A DNA stretch of 64,000 bases from Candidatus Pristimantibacillus lignocellulolyticus. Its GTDB lineage: Bacteria; Bacillota; Bacilli; Paenibacillales; Paenibacillaceae. The DNA lies in the NCBI GenBank assembly GCA_023639215.1, contig CP097899.1, forward strand, positions 317,501-381,500, in the 5' to 3' direction. The translations under genes were made by a program, and so were the position numbers. The notes under the pieces are model-generated. The model ran no database searches and was not told where the DNA came from. It saw only the letters and a program-made list of their open reading frames with translations. This document shows, one piece after another, positions 18,103 through 26,821 of this stretch (positions within the stretch are counted from its first letter, which is position 1; each line of letters begins with the position of its first letter).

Positions 18103-18723
18103 TTATGTACGGAACAGGATTTCTCGATAAATGTTATAGATAAACTCATAAATTTGTTGAATCATACTTAGCACAAGAGCACCTAGAAAGACGATTATCC
18201 CCATGACTACAATTGTTAATCCAATTGTGACAATCGTCTTTAGCACGGTATATTGATGCACGGTCATAATTCCAATAAAGAGTAGCCATACAAACCACAA
18301 TGACGCAATCGAAATAAGTAAATAGTAGAAAGCAATCTCCTCTTCTGCCATAAACCGACTTATAAAGGTCATTGGTAAGTATATAAGGACAATTGGGGTT
18401 AGCGAGTACCCTGTCGCCTTTACAATCTCGATAAATTTCCCTTCACCACCCATTAACGTTGTAATGGACCAGTTGGCGATACACCATAATAAAAATGGAA
18501 AAACGACTGTAACAATGTCCGTCACACTATTAAGATATCTCGGATCAGAATAATTCACGAGGAATCCTGCATATTTTTTCTGTAAAATAATTGCCATAAT
18601 GGTTAGAATGACTAGAAGATAGACAACGATCAGCTTACCTTTATTGTCATACTTCAAATCCCAGAAGCTATCGAAAGGCTTGAAGATAACTTGTAGTGGG
18701 AAGTTTATGAAATCCTGTTTCAT
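18103..18723 (-). CDS. Yip1 family membrane protein
   Basis: Membrane protein of about 206 aa with five or six hydrophobic segments and a cytosolic N-terminus starting FINFPLQVIFKPFDSFWDLKY, the usual beginning of bacterial Yip1-domain proteins. The family's bacterial function is unknown. The ATG at 18723 (MKQDF) overlaps the stop of the NHL-repeat gene by 4 bases and has GGGAGGGATC upstream; a longer frame to 18792 is inside that neighbour. The strict coupling between the NHL protein, this protein and DUF5696 suggests a membrane-associated module serving the transporter. Confidence 0.85.
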   Translation of the reverse strand: MKQDFINFPLQVIFKPFDSFWDLKYDNKGKLIVVYLLVILTIMAIILQKKYAGFLVNYSDPRYLNSVTDIVTVVFPFLLWCIANWSITTLMGGEGKFIEIVKATGYSLTPIVLIYLPMTFISRFMAEEEIAFYYLLISIASLWFVWLLFIGIMTVHQYTVLKTIVTIGLTIVVMGIIVFLGALVLSMIQQIYEFIYNIYREILFRT

Positions 18724-20204
18724 AACGCTTGATCCCTCCCTACGGTATGACTGTTTCTGAACTTCATGTTTTTCCTGCGTAACTTGCGCCACATGAGTAA
18801 GCCTATCGTTGCAATTGCACCGATTACAATAATTGTCATTACCGCACTGAAATGTTCTTTCATCTCTTCACGACGGAAACGCTTAAAGGCTACGGAATAT
18901 TGTTCACGCTCCATTCCTTGTTTGAAATAGAAGATTGCTTCTTCATTTTGTTTTGCCATAACTAGTGAGCGCCCAATCCCGATATAAGCAACATCGTAAT
19001 TACTATTTAGGGTAAGTACTTCTTCCCAAATAGGCACCGCCTCTTTGCTAAAGCCGTTATAATGTAATCGTGAAGCTTCATTTACCAGTTTGCCAAATTT
19101 CGTAGGTTTGAATATCGAAATATTCGCTTTGGCACGATCCAGCACATAGTGACGTGCCCCATCGAATTCTAGTGCTACCGGTGTTTTGAATGTCCCTTCC
19201 TGATTCCCAATTGCACCGAAGATGTAGAGTAAATTCCCTTCCGCATCATAAGTGAATATTTTCCCTTGGTTGCTATCTAATCCACTATATAAGCCATCAT
19301 TCAAATATTTGATATCCACGAATCGCGATGGACCTATGGAGCCACGGAAGAATATATCCCCCTTCACGTCAAAGTATCCATATCTCTTTAGTACATCTAC
19401 TCCTGATGGATTCAGACGTTTAATTGGCGTTTGTGTGCTTATATCAATATTAGTGGCATACAAAAATCCCTTTTGATCCAAATCCAAGTTTGAAAATTCT
19501 GTTGGAATAAAAAGCACTGACTTACTAAGTTGCTCCTTCGTTGAAAACATCCGCCACATAATCTCGTAGTAATCACGCTTTACTTCATTCGTCCCGATAT
19601 ATCCTAAAAATGATCCATCGGTGTCAAACTGCATAATTCCCTCGAACACACCACTCGCTACGACATAGATACGTTTTGCTTCGTCTACAGCGATTTTTAG
19701 TGGCACGAATTTGAATCCTGCTGCAATAATATCTGATTGCGGATTGTCAATGACTAGCGTTACTTTATATTGCTCATCAAACGCAATGACTTGACCAAGA
19801 ACAGAATCGGCTACATAAAGTAAATTATCATGATCTACGAACAAACCCGTAGGATTCTCAAAGTTTGTCATTACTCCTGCTGATGACATATAGCCTTCAA
19901 TGATTTGTTCGACTTTCCAATCTTGACTCACCACAATAATTCGCTTGTTGCCTGTATCCGAGATATACTTGCGCCCATCACTACCGAGTGCAAAATCGTT
20001 CGGTTCAAGCAATGATCCTATCCCCAAATCTAACCCTGTAATTACTTTATCGGGTATATAGGCGGCAGGTGAGGCTACTGCTTCTTCCCAGTAATTATAG
20101 TTATAAGCTTCATATGGCGTGCTCGCCTTCACAGTATCGATCAGACTACTTGAGAAGAGAAGGGACGCCATTACGATGGCCGATATGGATTTCTTAATGA
20201 ACAT
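18720..20204 (-). CDS. Secreted NHL-repeat protein with TPR-like segment and C-terminal membrane anchor
   Basis: Protein of 494 aa: signal peptide (residues 1-27, ending VKA), NHL beta-propeller repeats over about residues 60-370 (EPNDFALGSDGRKYISDTGNKRI, NPTGLFVDHDNLLYVADSVLGQV), a TPR-like helical pair (about 375-440; YNGFSKEAVPIWEEVLTLNSNYDVAYIGIGRSL) and a membrane span near residue 455 followed by a basic tail (WRKLRRKN). So the propeller should lie outside, anchored at its C-terminus. No enzyme motif was recognised. The ATG at 20204 has GTAGGAGGG. It sits inside the sugar operon between the first permease pair and the Yip1 gene. Confidence 0.85.
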   Translation of the reverse strand: MFIKKSISAIVMASLLFSSSLIDTVKASTPYEAYNYNYWEEAVASPAAYIPDKVITGLDLGIGSLLEPNDFALGSDGRKYISDTGNKRIIVVSQDWKVEQIIEGYMSSAGVMTNFENPTGLFVDHDNLLYVADSVLGQVIAFDEQYKVTLVIDNPQSDIIAAGFKFVPLKIAVDEAKRIYVVASGVFEGIMQFDTDGSFLGYIGTNEVKRDYYEIMWRMFSTKEQLSKSVLFIPTEFSNLDLDQKGFLYATNIDISTQTPIKRLNPSGVDVLKRYGYFDVKGDIFFRGSIGPSRFVDIKYLNDGLYSGLDSNQGKIFTYDAEGNLLYIFGAIGNQEGTFKTPVALEFDGARHYVLDRAKANISIFKPTKFGKLVNEASRLHYNGFSKEAVPIWEEVLTLNSNYDVAYIGIGRSLVMAKQNEEAIFYFKQGMEREQYSVAFKRFRREEMKEHFSAVMTIIVIGAIATIGLLMWRKLRRKNMKFRNSHTVGRDQAL

Positions 20205-20214
20205 AGTTTCCCTC

Positions 20215-21087
20215 CTACTCTTTCATACCCGAAGATGCCATCGTCTCTATTATTTTACTTTGTGAGAATACGAATAACGTAATCGGCACACTCATAAGGA
20301 TTAGTGCCACAGCTGCTGCTGCGCCTGCTCTTGCAATACCACCGTAAATAATCTGATTCGCTGCAAAGTGAAGACTTTTCAGTTGTTCACTGTAAATGAA
20401 GCCGTTACCGTCACTGCCCCAAAGAATTTGGAACTGTAATATAATTAGGGTTAGCCACGCGGGCTTTACATTCGGCATGACTATCGTCCAAAAAATCCGA
20501 TATTCACTTGCCCCATCAATTTTTGCTGCTTCTAGTAGGGCATCTGGCATTTGCTCCATAAATTGCTTCATTAAATAGAGTCCTAATGAATAAGCAAATG
20601 CAGGAATGATAACTGCCCAATAGGAATCAATGAGTCCAAGCCAGCTCATTACCATATAGTTCGGAATGGCTGTAACTGCCGGTGTAAACATTAATGATAA
20701 AACAACAATTTGGAACAAAATCTTCTTGCCTGGGAAGCGATGTTTTGCTAGTGGATATGCTGCCGCCGAAGCAAAAATAACATGACCTACAACACCCATT
20801 AATGTAATAAATACCGTGTTGAAGATGTAACGACTGAACGGAACCCATGATTCTCCCAATAAATTAAGTAAATCACTAAAGTTGTTGAAAGTCGGATTAC
20901 GTACGAACAACGTCGGTGGGAACAGGAATATTTCATCTAATGGCTTAAATGCATTATTAACCGCATACACCAAAGGCAAAATCATAAATGCTCCAAAGCA
21001 AGCCAGTAGTGTAAACAAACTAAAGCTTCCCCAGAACGAGCGATTCACCCTTTTTGTGCGTAATTTGAAAGAGAAGGGCATGCTCAT
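20215..21087 (-). CDS. Carbohydrate ABC transporter permease (MalG type), first pair
   Basis: Permease of 290 aa with six membrane spans and EAA loop LLEAAKIDGASEYRIFWTIVMPN. The N-terminal PLVYAVNNAFKPLDEIFLFPP is typical of MalG-type sugar permeases. The start overlaps the upstream permease stop by 4 bases (ATGA), with AGGTAGGTG as ribosome binding site. It should form a heterodimer with the product of 21084-21989. Confidence 0.92.
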   Translation of the reverse strand: MSMPFSFKLRTKRVNRSFWGSFSLFTLLACFGAFMILPLVYAVNNAFKPLDEIFLFPPTLFVRNPTFNNFSDLLNLLGESWVPFSRYIFNTVFITLMGVVGHVIFASAAAYPLAKHRFPGKKILFQIVVLSLMFTPAVTAIPNYMVMSWLGLIDSYWAVIIPAFAYSLGLYLMKQFMEQMPDALLEAAKIDGASEYRIFWTIVMPNVKPAWLTLIILQFQILWGSDGNGFIYSEQLKSLHFAANQIIYGGIARAGAAAAVALILMSVPITLFVFSQSKIIETMASSGMKE

Positions 21088-21989
21088 TCACCTACCTTAC
21101 GTAATAATTTTTGCACGATTAGGTTTGTACATAGCATAATGATAAATAGTACGGTAGCTATTGACGAAGCATAGCCCATCTCAAATCGCGTTGTACCATA
21201 ATCAATTAGATGGGTAACGATCGTTTCTGCTGCATAGTTCACACTCGGGAACCCAGCTAATGCTATCGATACTTCGGCGACCGCAAGCGAACTCGTTAAT
21301 TGGATAACCGCACCAAACATTAATTGTGGACGCATCGAAGGCAGTGTAATATACCATAATTCTTGCCAACGATTACGAACTCCATCAACTGCACCTGCTT
21401 CGTAAAGTGTACGATCTACCGTTTGTAGACCGGCAATAAATGCTAAGAAGCCTGTTCCCAGTGATAACCATAACTGAACGATAATTATTATAGGTAGAAT
21501 ATATTCTTCCTTCTTCAACCATTGAATAGGCTCGAGCAGTATGCCTACTTTAATGAGAAAACCGTTAGCAATACCGTAGCGATCTCCTGAGAAAATCATT
21601 AGCCATATGAAAAACACATTTCCTGAAATCGATGGTGCATAGAATACTAGCGTCATCAACGCTCGCATTTTAGGTGTAAGCTCATTAATAATCCAAGCGA
21701 ATACAAAGCAAGCGATGTAACTTATTGGACCAGTAATCACTGCAAATAATATTGTATTTTTAATTGCTACTAAGAAAATATCATCCTCTAAAAATAGTCT
21801 GGAGTAGTTATTCCACCCAATAAATTTAGGGAATTCTAGCATATTGAAATACGTAAAGCTTAGTATCATCGAGATCATGACAGGTAATATCGTAAATACT
21901 GCGAATAAGATCATATAAGGCGCAAGCAGTACATAAGATTGTTTATTGTTTTTCATTTCTTGCACTTTTAAGCTCCACCAGTTGGACAT
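21084..21989 (-). CDS. Sugar ABC transporter permease (MalF type), first pair
   Basis: Permease of 301 aa: cytosolic N-terminus, first span APYMILFAVFTILPVMISMI, then about five further spans and the EAA loop (LYEAGAVDGVRNRWQELWYITLPS). It follows the module-bearing binding protein gene by 15 bases, and the ATG at 21989 has GGAGGGGAG upstream. The binding proteins encoded at 22005-24932 and 25029-26384 are the natural partners. Confidence 0.92.
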   Translation of the reverse strand: MSNWWSLKVQEMKNNKQSYVLLAPYMILFAVFTILPVMISMILSFTYFNMLEFPKFIGWNNYSRLFLEDDIFLVAIKNTILFAVITGPISYIACFVFAWIINELTPKMRALMTLVFYAPSISGNVFFIWLMIFSGDRYGIANGFLIKVGILLEPIQWLKKEEYILPIIIIVQLWLSLGTGFLAFIAGLQTVDRTLYEAGAVDGVRNRWQELWYITLPSMRPQLMFGAVIQLTSSLAVAEVSIALAGFPSVNYAAETIVTHLIDYGTTRFEMGYASSIATVLFIIMLCTNLIVQKLLRKVGE

Positions 21990-22004
21990 GCTGTTCTCCC
22001 CTCC

Positions 22005-24932
22005 TTATTGTGGCAATCCAAACTCTTCTCGTTTATTATCAATTTCGTCTTGAATATATTCTGTGTAGTCCATCAATGCTTCTCTAGCTTCTACTTGCCC
22101 AATCACAGTCTTATAGAATGCATTGAATAGATGACGACCTGTGAAATAACCACCAGGTACTTCTGGAATACCTACCACGTATTGGAATTGCTCTTTTAAT
22201 TGCTTGTAATCTTCAACCGGCCAAGGTAAACTATCAAGCGCATTAATGTTAGCTGTTGGATAACGAGCAGCCGCTCCCATTAATCCTTCCATTTCACGAC
22301 CAAATTTCGCTTGCGTATCATCACTAGTCCACCATTTCATAAATTGCCACGCTGCATCTTTGTCCTCTGCTTTTTCTAGCATCATTACGGATGAGCCACC
22401 ACTTGGTACCTGGCGATTAATTGAACCATCCTCTTGCACTGTACCTGGCATTGGAGCAAATCCCCAAAGTCCGCGAATTTCTGGTGCAAAGACAGTGAGC
22501 TGATTATAAAGCGTGTAATCTGCAATTCCGATTGGCATTTGACCTGTGCGGAAACGGTTAGCAAAATCATATTCACGCTCTAATTTATAGTCGGTATAAT
22601 ACTCCGTCCATATCTTGAATGTTTCAATCGCTAGACGTGAATCAAGATCTGTTTCTTTGCCATCGTTTCGATAGAATTGACCTCCATTTTGGAACAGTAA
22701 CGCTGCAAAGATAGAGTTTGGAGGAATATTTTGCCCTTGAATTGCTGCTTGTTGAACTTGAGGCAACCCAAACTCCATATGATTTTTACTTAATACAGCT
22801 AATAAAGTAGAAACCTCATCCCATGTCGTTGGAACCTTTAAACCTAACTCTTCAAGCACATCCTTGCGATAAAACATCATATTAAAGGTCTGTTGTTCAG
22901 GAAGAGCATATACGCCGTCCGAATATTGATATGGAACAACTGCACTAGTACGGAATCGAGTCGCTACCTCATCAAAATCTGTAAATTGAGTCAAATCAAC
23001 TGAAGCATTACGCATGGCGAAGTTTACGGGAATATCATTTTCAATTTGCATTGCTACATCAGGACCTTGACCTGCCAATGTTGCAGGTAGGAGAGTATGC
23101 ATCTGTACAAGTTTCAAGTTAACGTTAATCCCCGTCTCTTCTGTAAAGGTTTCATCGATCATTGCTTTCATCGTATTGGCTTGGTCACGACCGCTACCAA
23201 TCCAAACCGTAATGGTCCGTTGATCTTTATCCTCTGAGACGTTACCGATACTGTTGTAATCAATAAAGAAGGAGTTCGTAAATGTCTTCACTTCATGAAC
23301 CGAATTGGCCCAGAAACCTAAGCCTTTTGCTTTTACATCCTTATCAGGTGATGATAAGATAATCGCGTCAATCTCGAGTGGATGTTCTCTAGCTTGTTGA
23401 ACCCATGTACCTAGACCACCCGTATTGGTTTTATATTCGGTTAACTTACGGTGAATATTTTCAGGTTTTTTAATCATTTCATCAAGTTGAAGCGTCATCG
23501 ATTTTAAGAGTGCTTCTTGGTCACTAGAACCGTCTGCAAGTAGTTTTAATTGTGCTGCGACAGCAGAAAGCCGCTCTCTCTCAAAGGTAAACGTCTCTAT
23601 TAAATTAGGAATTTTTTTTGTAAGCTGATAGTCTCGATACTCATCAGGTTTTGTCCCTGTAATCATAAGAATATTTCGATACATCGAGTTAAGCTCATAT
23701 AGAGAGTCTTCTACTTGGGATATTAGTTCGGCAAATGGTCCAAGCGTAACTTCCATACGAATCGTATGTTTACCTTCGGTAAAGTGATATAAGTACGCTT
23801 CATTATCCTTTGCAAGTGTTTCTAATCGATAGCCACTCTTATATTTGAACCCAACTGCGTTCATTTCTTGGAACGGTACCACGCCATCAATAGATAATTT
23901 TCTAGTAGAATAAATGCCCCTAACCCAGTTTTGCTGGGTAATAAATGATAGATTGTACAAACCATCGGCAGGCACCTCTACTTCCCATTCCACCCATTGA
24001 CCTGGGATACGCCAATTGAATCCACCAACCGTATTTATCTTAATTAGAGAAGCGCTATATGGTGATACCGCTGCACTAGTACGTTCACTCACTGGATAAA
24101 GCGTTGGTGAAGATTTTACAACAGCGGATTCCCCTTCAAAACGAAGCTCCAAGCCTGTTGTCTCAGTAATGCCTTCTTCCTCATACTGTTGTACTAATGT
24201 TTCATAGGTCGGTACCGGCTGTTGCTGCTTTAATCGAAGTTCTTTCAGGATCATCGGCTCACGCGTGGCCTCGAAGGAAAGTTTATGAGTACCTTTACTA
24301 AAGTAAAATTGGAATGGCTCTGTTATGTAACCATTAGAATCTTGCACGAGCTTTGTCGTCCATTTTGGAACCTCAATCTGTCTTGGGCGCAGTTCATTGC
24401 CTTGATTATCTACTTTAATTTCTGATAATTCATTGTCCCATAATCGATCAAATTGTATAAATTGTGCTTCTTCAAATGGCACCACACCATCTATTGCTAC
24501 AATTCTTTCGATAGCAGAACTTTTACCTGCTACAGGATAATACAATGCTTCTAACTGATACAATCCTTCTTGCTCTACATGAAATTTCCACTCGACTGTT
24601 CCTGTCTCGCCAGTGTACAACGATGAACCTTCCATGCCTTCATACTGCTCTAACACTTTAAATCCTGTTCCTGCGACATGATCATATTGTGAAGCATCAA
24701 TCACGATGGTTGCATCAGACTTCGATGTCGTCTCATAGCGAGACAGGTAGGAGGCGTAGCTATTAGCCCCACCCAAAGAAGTACTCAGAATATCTTTGCC
24801 ATTCATTAGTTGTTGATCATCTTGCTTTGAGAACGTATTTACAATAAGGATGATTGCCACAAGTAGTAGCACACATGCTCCTAATGTAACGGTCGCTGTA
24901 GCCTTATATGGCTTCCGATGCTGATGGCTCAC
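22005..24932 (-). CDS. Membrane-anchored sugar-binding protein fused to two carbohydrate-binding-like modules
   Basis: Unusually long solute-binding protein (about 975 aa; typical ones have 420-560). One anchor (residues about 14-34) is followed by two related beta-rich modules at about 60-240 and 265-420. Each contains the repeated pattern of AIDGVVPFEEAQFI / SIDGVVPFQEMNAVG and a later KGTHKLSFEATREP / EGKHTIRMEVTLGP, as in CBM6/CBM35-like sugar-binding folds. A helical linker covers about 420-570. A family 1 extracellular solute-binding domain (TITVWIGSGRDQANTMKAMI..., QGPDVAMQIENDIP, WDEVSTLLAVLS) fills the rest. GTG at 24932 is chosen over TTG at 24935 by spacing to GGAGG. The fusion suggests direct capture of polysaccharide near the transporter. 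Confidence 0.85.
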   Translation of the reverse strand: MSHQHRKPYKATATVTLGACVLLLVAIILIVNTFSKQDDQQLMNGKDILSTSLGGANSYASYLSRYETTSKSDATIVIDASQYDHVAGTGFKVLEQYEGMEGSSLYTGETGTVEWKFHVEQEGLYQLEALYYPVAGKSSAIERIVAIDGVVPFEEAQFIQFDRLWDNELSEIKVDNQGNELRPRQIEVPKWTTKLVQDSNGYITEPFQFYFSKGTHKLSFEATREPMILKELRLKQQQPVPTYETLVQQYEEEGITETTGLELRFEGESAVVKSSPTLYPVSERTSAAVSPYSASLIKINTVGGFNWRIPGQWVEWEVEVPADGLYNLSFITQQNWVRGIYSTRKLSIDGVVPFQEMNAVGFKYKSGYRLETLAKDNEAYLYHFTEGKHTIRMEVTLGPFAELISQVEDSLYELNSMYRNILMITGTKPDEYRDYQLTKKIPNLIETFTFERERLSAVAAQLKLLADGSSDQEALLKSMTLQLDEMIKKPENIHRKLTEYKTNTGGLGTWVQQAREHPLEIDAIILSSPDKDVKAKGLGFWANSVHEVKTFTNSFFIDYNSIGNVSEDKDQRTITVWIGSGRDQANTMKAMIDETFTEETGINVNLKLVQMHTLLPATLAGQGPDVAMQIENDIPVNFAMRNASVDLTQFTDFDEVATRFRTSAVVPYQYSDGVYALPEQQTFNMMFYRKDVLEELGLKVPTTWDEVSTLLAVLSKNHMEFGLPQVQQAAIQGQNIPPNSIFAALLFQNGGQFYRNDGKETDLDSRLAIETFKIWTEYYTDYKLEREYDFANRFRTGQMPIGIADYTLYNQLTVFAPEIRGLWGFAPMPGTVQEDGSINRQVPSGGSSVMMLEKAEDKDAAWQFMKWWTSDDTQAKFGREMEGLMGAAARYPTANINALDSLPWPVEDYKQLKEQFQYVVGIPEVPGGYFTGRHLFNAFYKTVIGQVEAREALMDYTEYIQDEIDNKREEFGLPQ

Positions 24933-24978
24933 CAAGTTTCCTCCTCATTCCTGCTATTACTATGTACATTTAGTGGTA

Positions 24979-25017
24979 TAAGAAAAGGGAAGGCATAAAT
25001 GACTCCCCTTTTCTTAT
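24979..25017 (-). promoter_or_regulatory. Intercistronic hairpin after the first binding-protein gene
   Basis: TAAGAAAAGGGA and TCCCCTTTTCTTA form an 11-12 bp stem with one bulge and a 13-base loop, 11 bases past the stop of the lipoprotein gene at 25029. It may be a leaky terminator or protect the mRNA 3' end so that the binding protein is made in excess. Confidence 0.6.
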
Positions 25018-25028
25018 AGTTATTCCAT

Positions 25029-26384
25029 TTACTTATTAAGCATTTGCATTGAAGCCTCTGCCTGTGCTTTGTATGTCTCAGCTGCTGCCGCAGGAGAAAC
25101 TTTATTAACAATAATATCGTTAACAAATGGCCATAAAGGGAAGTCAGGGAATGCTTTATCAAGTATAATCAATCCAGTACCAGAAATATGTTCACGAAGC
25201 ATTTCGACATCATCTTCAAAACCATAGATACTTTCTAAATATTCTTGACCTGAAAATTCTTCGAGCATTGGGATATCTAATGTTTCTTCATAGATTTTGT
25301 ATACTAGAGCCGCATCCTTTACACCTTTACCGATAAATTTCGCATTTCTTAGATAATCAGCATATGTGTAGTTTGGTAATTGATTAGGACCTTTAGGAAT
25401 TGGTACAATACCAAAATCGAAACTTAGATCTTTCAGATTCCATTCAGCTGTCGTGAACATAGCTACATCACCATCTTTGAATGTATTATATTCATTCCAT
25501 TCCATTGGATCACCAGTGCCAATTTTCACAACTTTGTCAACGTTATACAATTTATTCAAGAACTCGCCTGTTTCGATAGAACCGGCACTAGAAAGTTCTT
25601 CGACTAAATTCTCCTCGTCAGCAATACGTACTCCGTTAGAAGCTGCGAACTGTCTGTACGCGTCAAGCCCCCAAGTTGAGAAGCCATACACATCAGTTTT
25701 ACCGTCATTATCCGTATCTCTTGTAGCTAGTTTGGCAATTTCCAAAAATTTATCCCATGTCCATTCGCCATTTGCATACAATTCCTTTGGATCTGGAAGA
25801 CCAAGTTGTTTGAATAAATCACGGTTATAGTGAACGCCTGCACCTAAAGAGTTTGGACTTTCAAACGCATAGTATTCACCCGCGATCGGTGGATATTTTT
25901 CAACCAAATTACCCTCATTGTTAATATTGTTAGTAGAATCCGTAAATTCACTAATAGGAAGAATTAGACCTTGCTTAATAAGTGGTAATGCTGCATCGTA
26001 CTCCAGTTGCACAATGTCGGCAAATGGCTCTCCACTAAGAGTACTATTTGTAAAGTTAGGAATCATTTCATCATACGGTACATTTACAAATTCAATCTTC
26101 ACATTGTATTTTTTCTCTACCTCTGCAATTTTCTCTAACCTGTTAATTTCTGATTGCGTTTCTCCTTGTGGAGTTAGATCCCACCAAGCTGCAATTTTAA
26201 TAACACGGCCATTAAGATTAGGAATTTCCTCTAGTTCTTCGGTTGGACTCGCTGTTGTTTCTGCAACATTAGCAGGTGTTGGAGTTGGTGACGTATTAGT
26301 TGAACCACCATTTCCTCCGCCACAAGCTGTAAGTACCATGACTAGACATAACAGTAAAAATGAGAACCCTTTCATTTTACGCAT
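25029..26384 (-). CDS. Extracellular solute-binding lipoprotein, sugar ABC transporter
   Basis: Lipoprotein of about 451 aa with signal peptide and lipobox VLTACGGG (Cys21), a Gly/Thr/Pro-rich linker and a family 1 binding domain (VIKIAAWWDLTPQGETQSEINRLEKI, GEPFADIVQLEYDAALPLI, WTWDKFLEIAKLATRDTDNDGKTDVYGFS). It should deliver an unknown sugar to the permeases encoded downstream. The ATG at 26384 lies 7 bases from GGGGG; a longer frame to 26426 has no such site. It is the first gene of the 13-kb operon and divergent from the YesM-type kinase gene, which probably controls it. Confidence 0.93.
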   Translation of the reverse strand: MRKMKGFSFLLLCLVMVLTACGGGNGGSTNTSPTPTPANVAETTASPTEELEEIPNLNGRVIKIAAWWDLTPQGETQSEINRLEKIAEVEKKYNVKIEFVNVPYDEMIPNFTNSTLSGEPFADIVQLEYDAALPLIKQGLILPISEFTDSTNNINNEGNLVEKYPPIAGEYYAFESPNSLGAGVHYNRDLFKQLGLPDPKELYANGEWTWDKFLEIAKLATRDTDNDGKTDVYGFSTWGLDAYRQFAASNGVRIADEENLVEELSSAGSIETGEFLNKLYNVDKVVKIGTGDPMEWNEYNTFKDGDVAMFTTAEWNLKDLSFDFGIVPIPKGPNQLPNYTYADYLRNAKFIGKGVKDAALVYKIYEETLDIPMLEEFSGQEYLESIYGFEDDVEMLREHISGTGLIILDKAFPDFPLWPFVNDIIVNKVSPAAAAETYKAQAEASMQMLNK

Positions 26385-26542
26385 TACTATACCCCCATTT
26401 TTTGTTTGCACCAGTAAAATAGACAAATGATGTTGTGTGCATGACGTATACTCTCATAACAAGTAACTTTTCGTTATGCTTTGCTAGATCATTAGTGCCT
26501 TTTGATATTTCATTATTAACATGATTAATCGTACACTAACGA

Positions 26543-26558
26543 ATAGTAGCCCTACTAT
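26543..26558. promoter_or_regulatory. Palindrome ATAGTAG-CC-CTACTAT, possible operator
   Basis: Perfect 7-bp arms around CC in the 437-base divergent region between the sugar operon and the YesM-type kinase gene. Candidate regulator site; not matched to a known consensus. Confidence 0.35.
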
Positions 26559-26629
26559 AACAACTATTTAAACTCCATAACAATATATGAACATTTACTA
26601 AATCAAGGTTTTGAGTCACTATAATACAA

Positions 26630-26665
26630 AAGGATTGAACCCTATAAGTACTGGATTCAATCCTT
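26630..26665. promoter_or_regulatory. Inverted repeat in the divergent region
   Basis: AAGGATTGAA and TTCAATCCTT (10-bp arms, extended by CC/GG) around a central part of about 16 bases. It lies 157 bases ahead of the kinase start and 246 ahead of the sugar operon start. It could be a minus-strand leader hairpin or an operator. The rest of 26385-26821 holds no gene. Confidence 0.45.
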
Positions 26666-26821
26666 CATGTTCTTCTATTAATTATTGAAATCTAGCTTCA
26701 CTTCATCTACCATTATAAAGTATCATTGTATCTAACCATACGGTGGTTCTATAATAAAGGGAATGGAATTCGTTACCAAACAAGAGATAATCACACTAGA
26801 TTTTCTGGAGGAGTTATAGAA

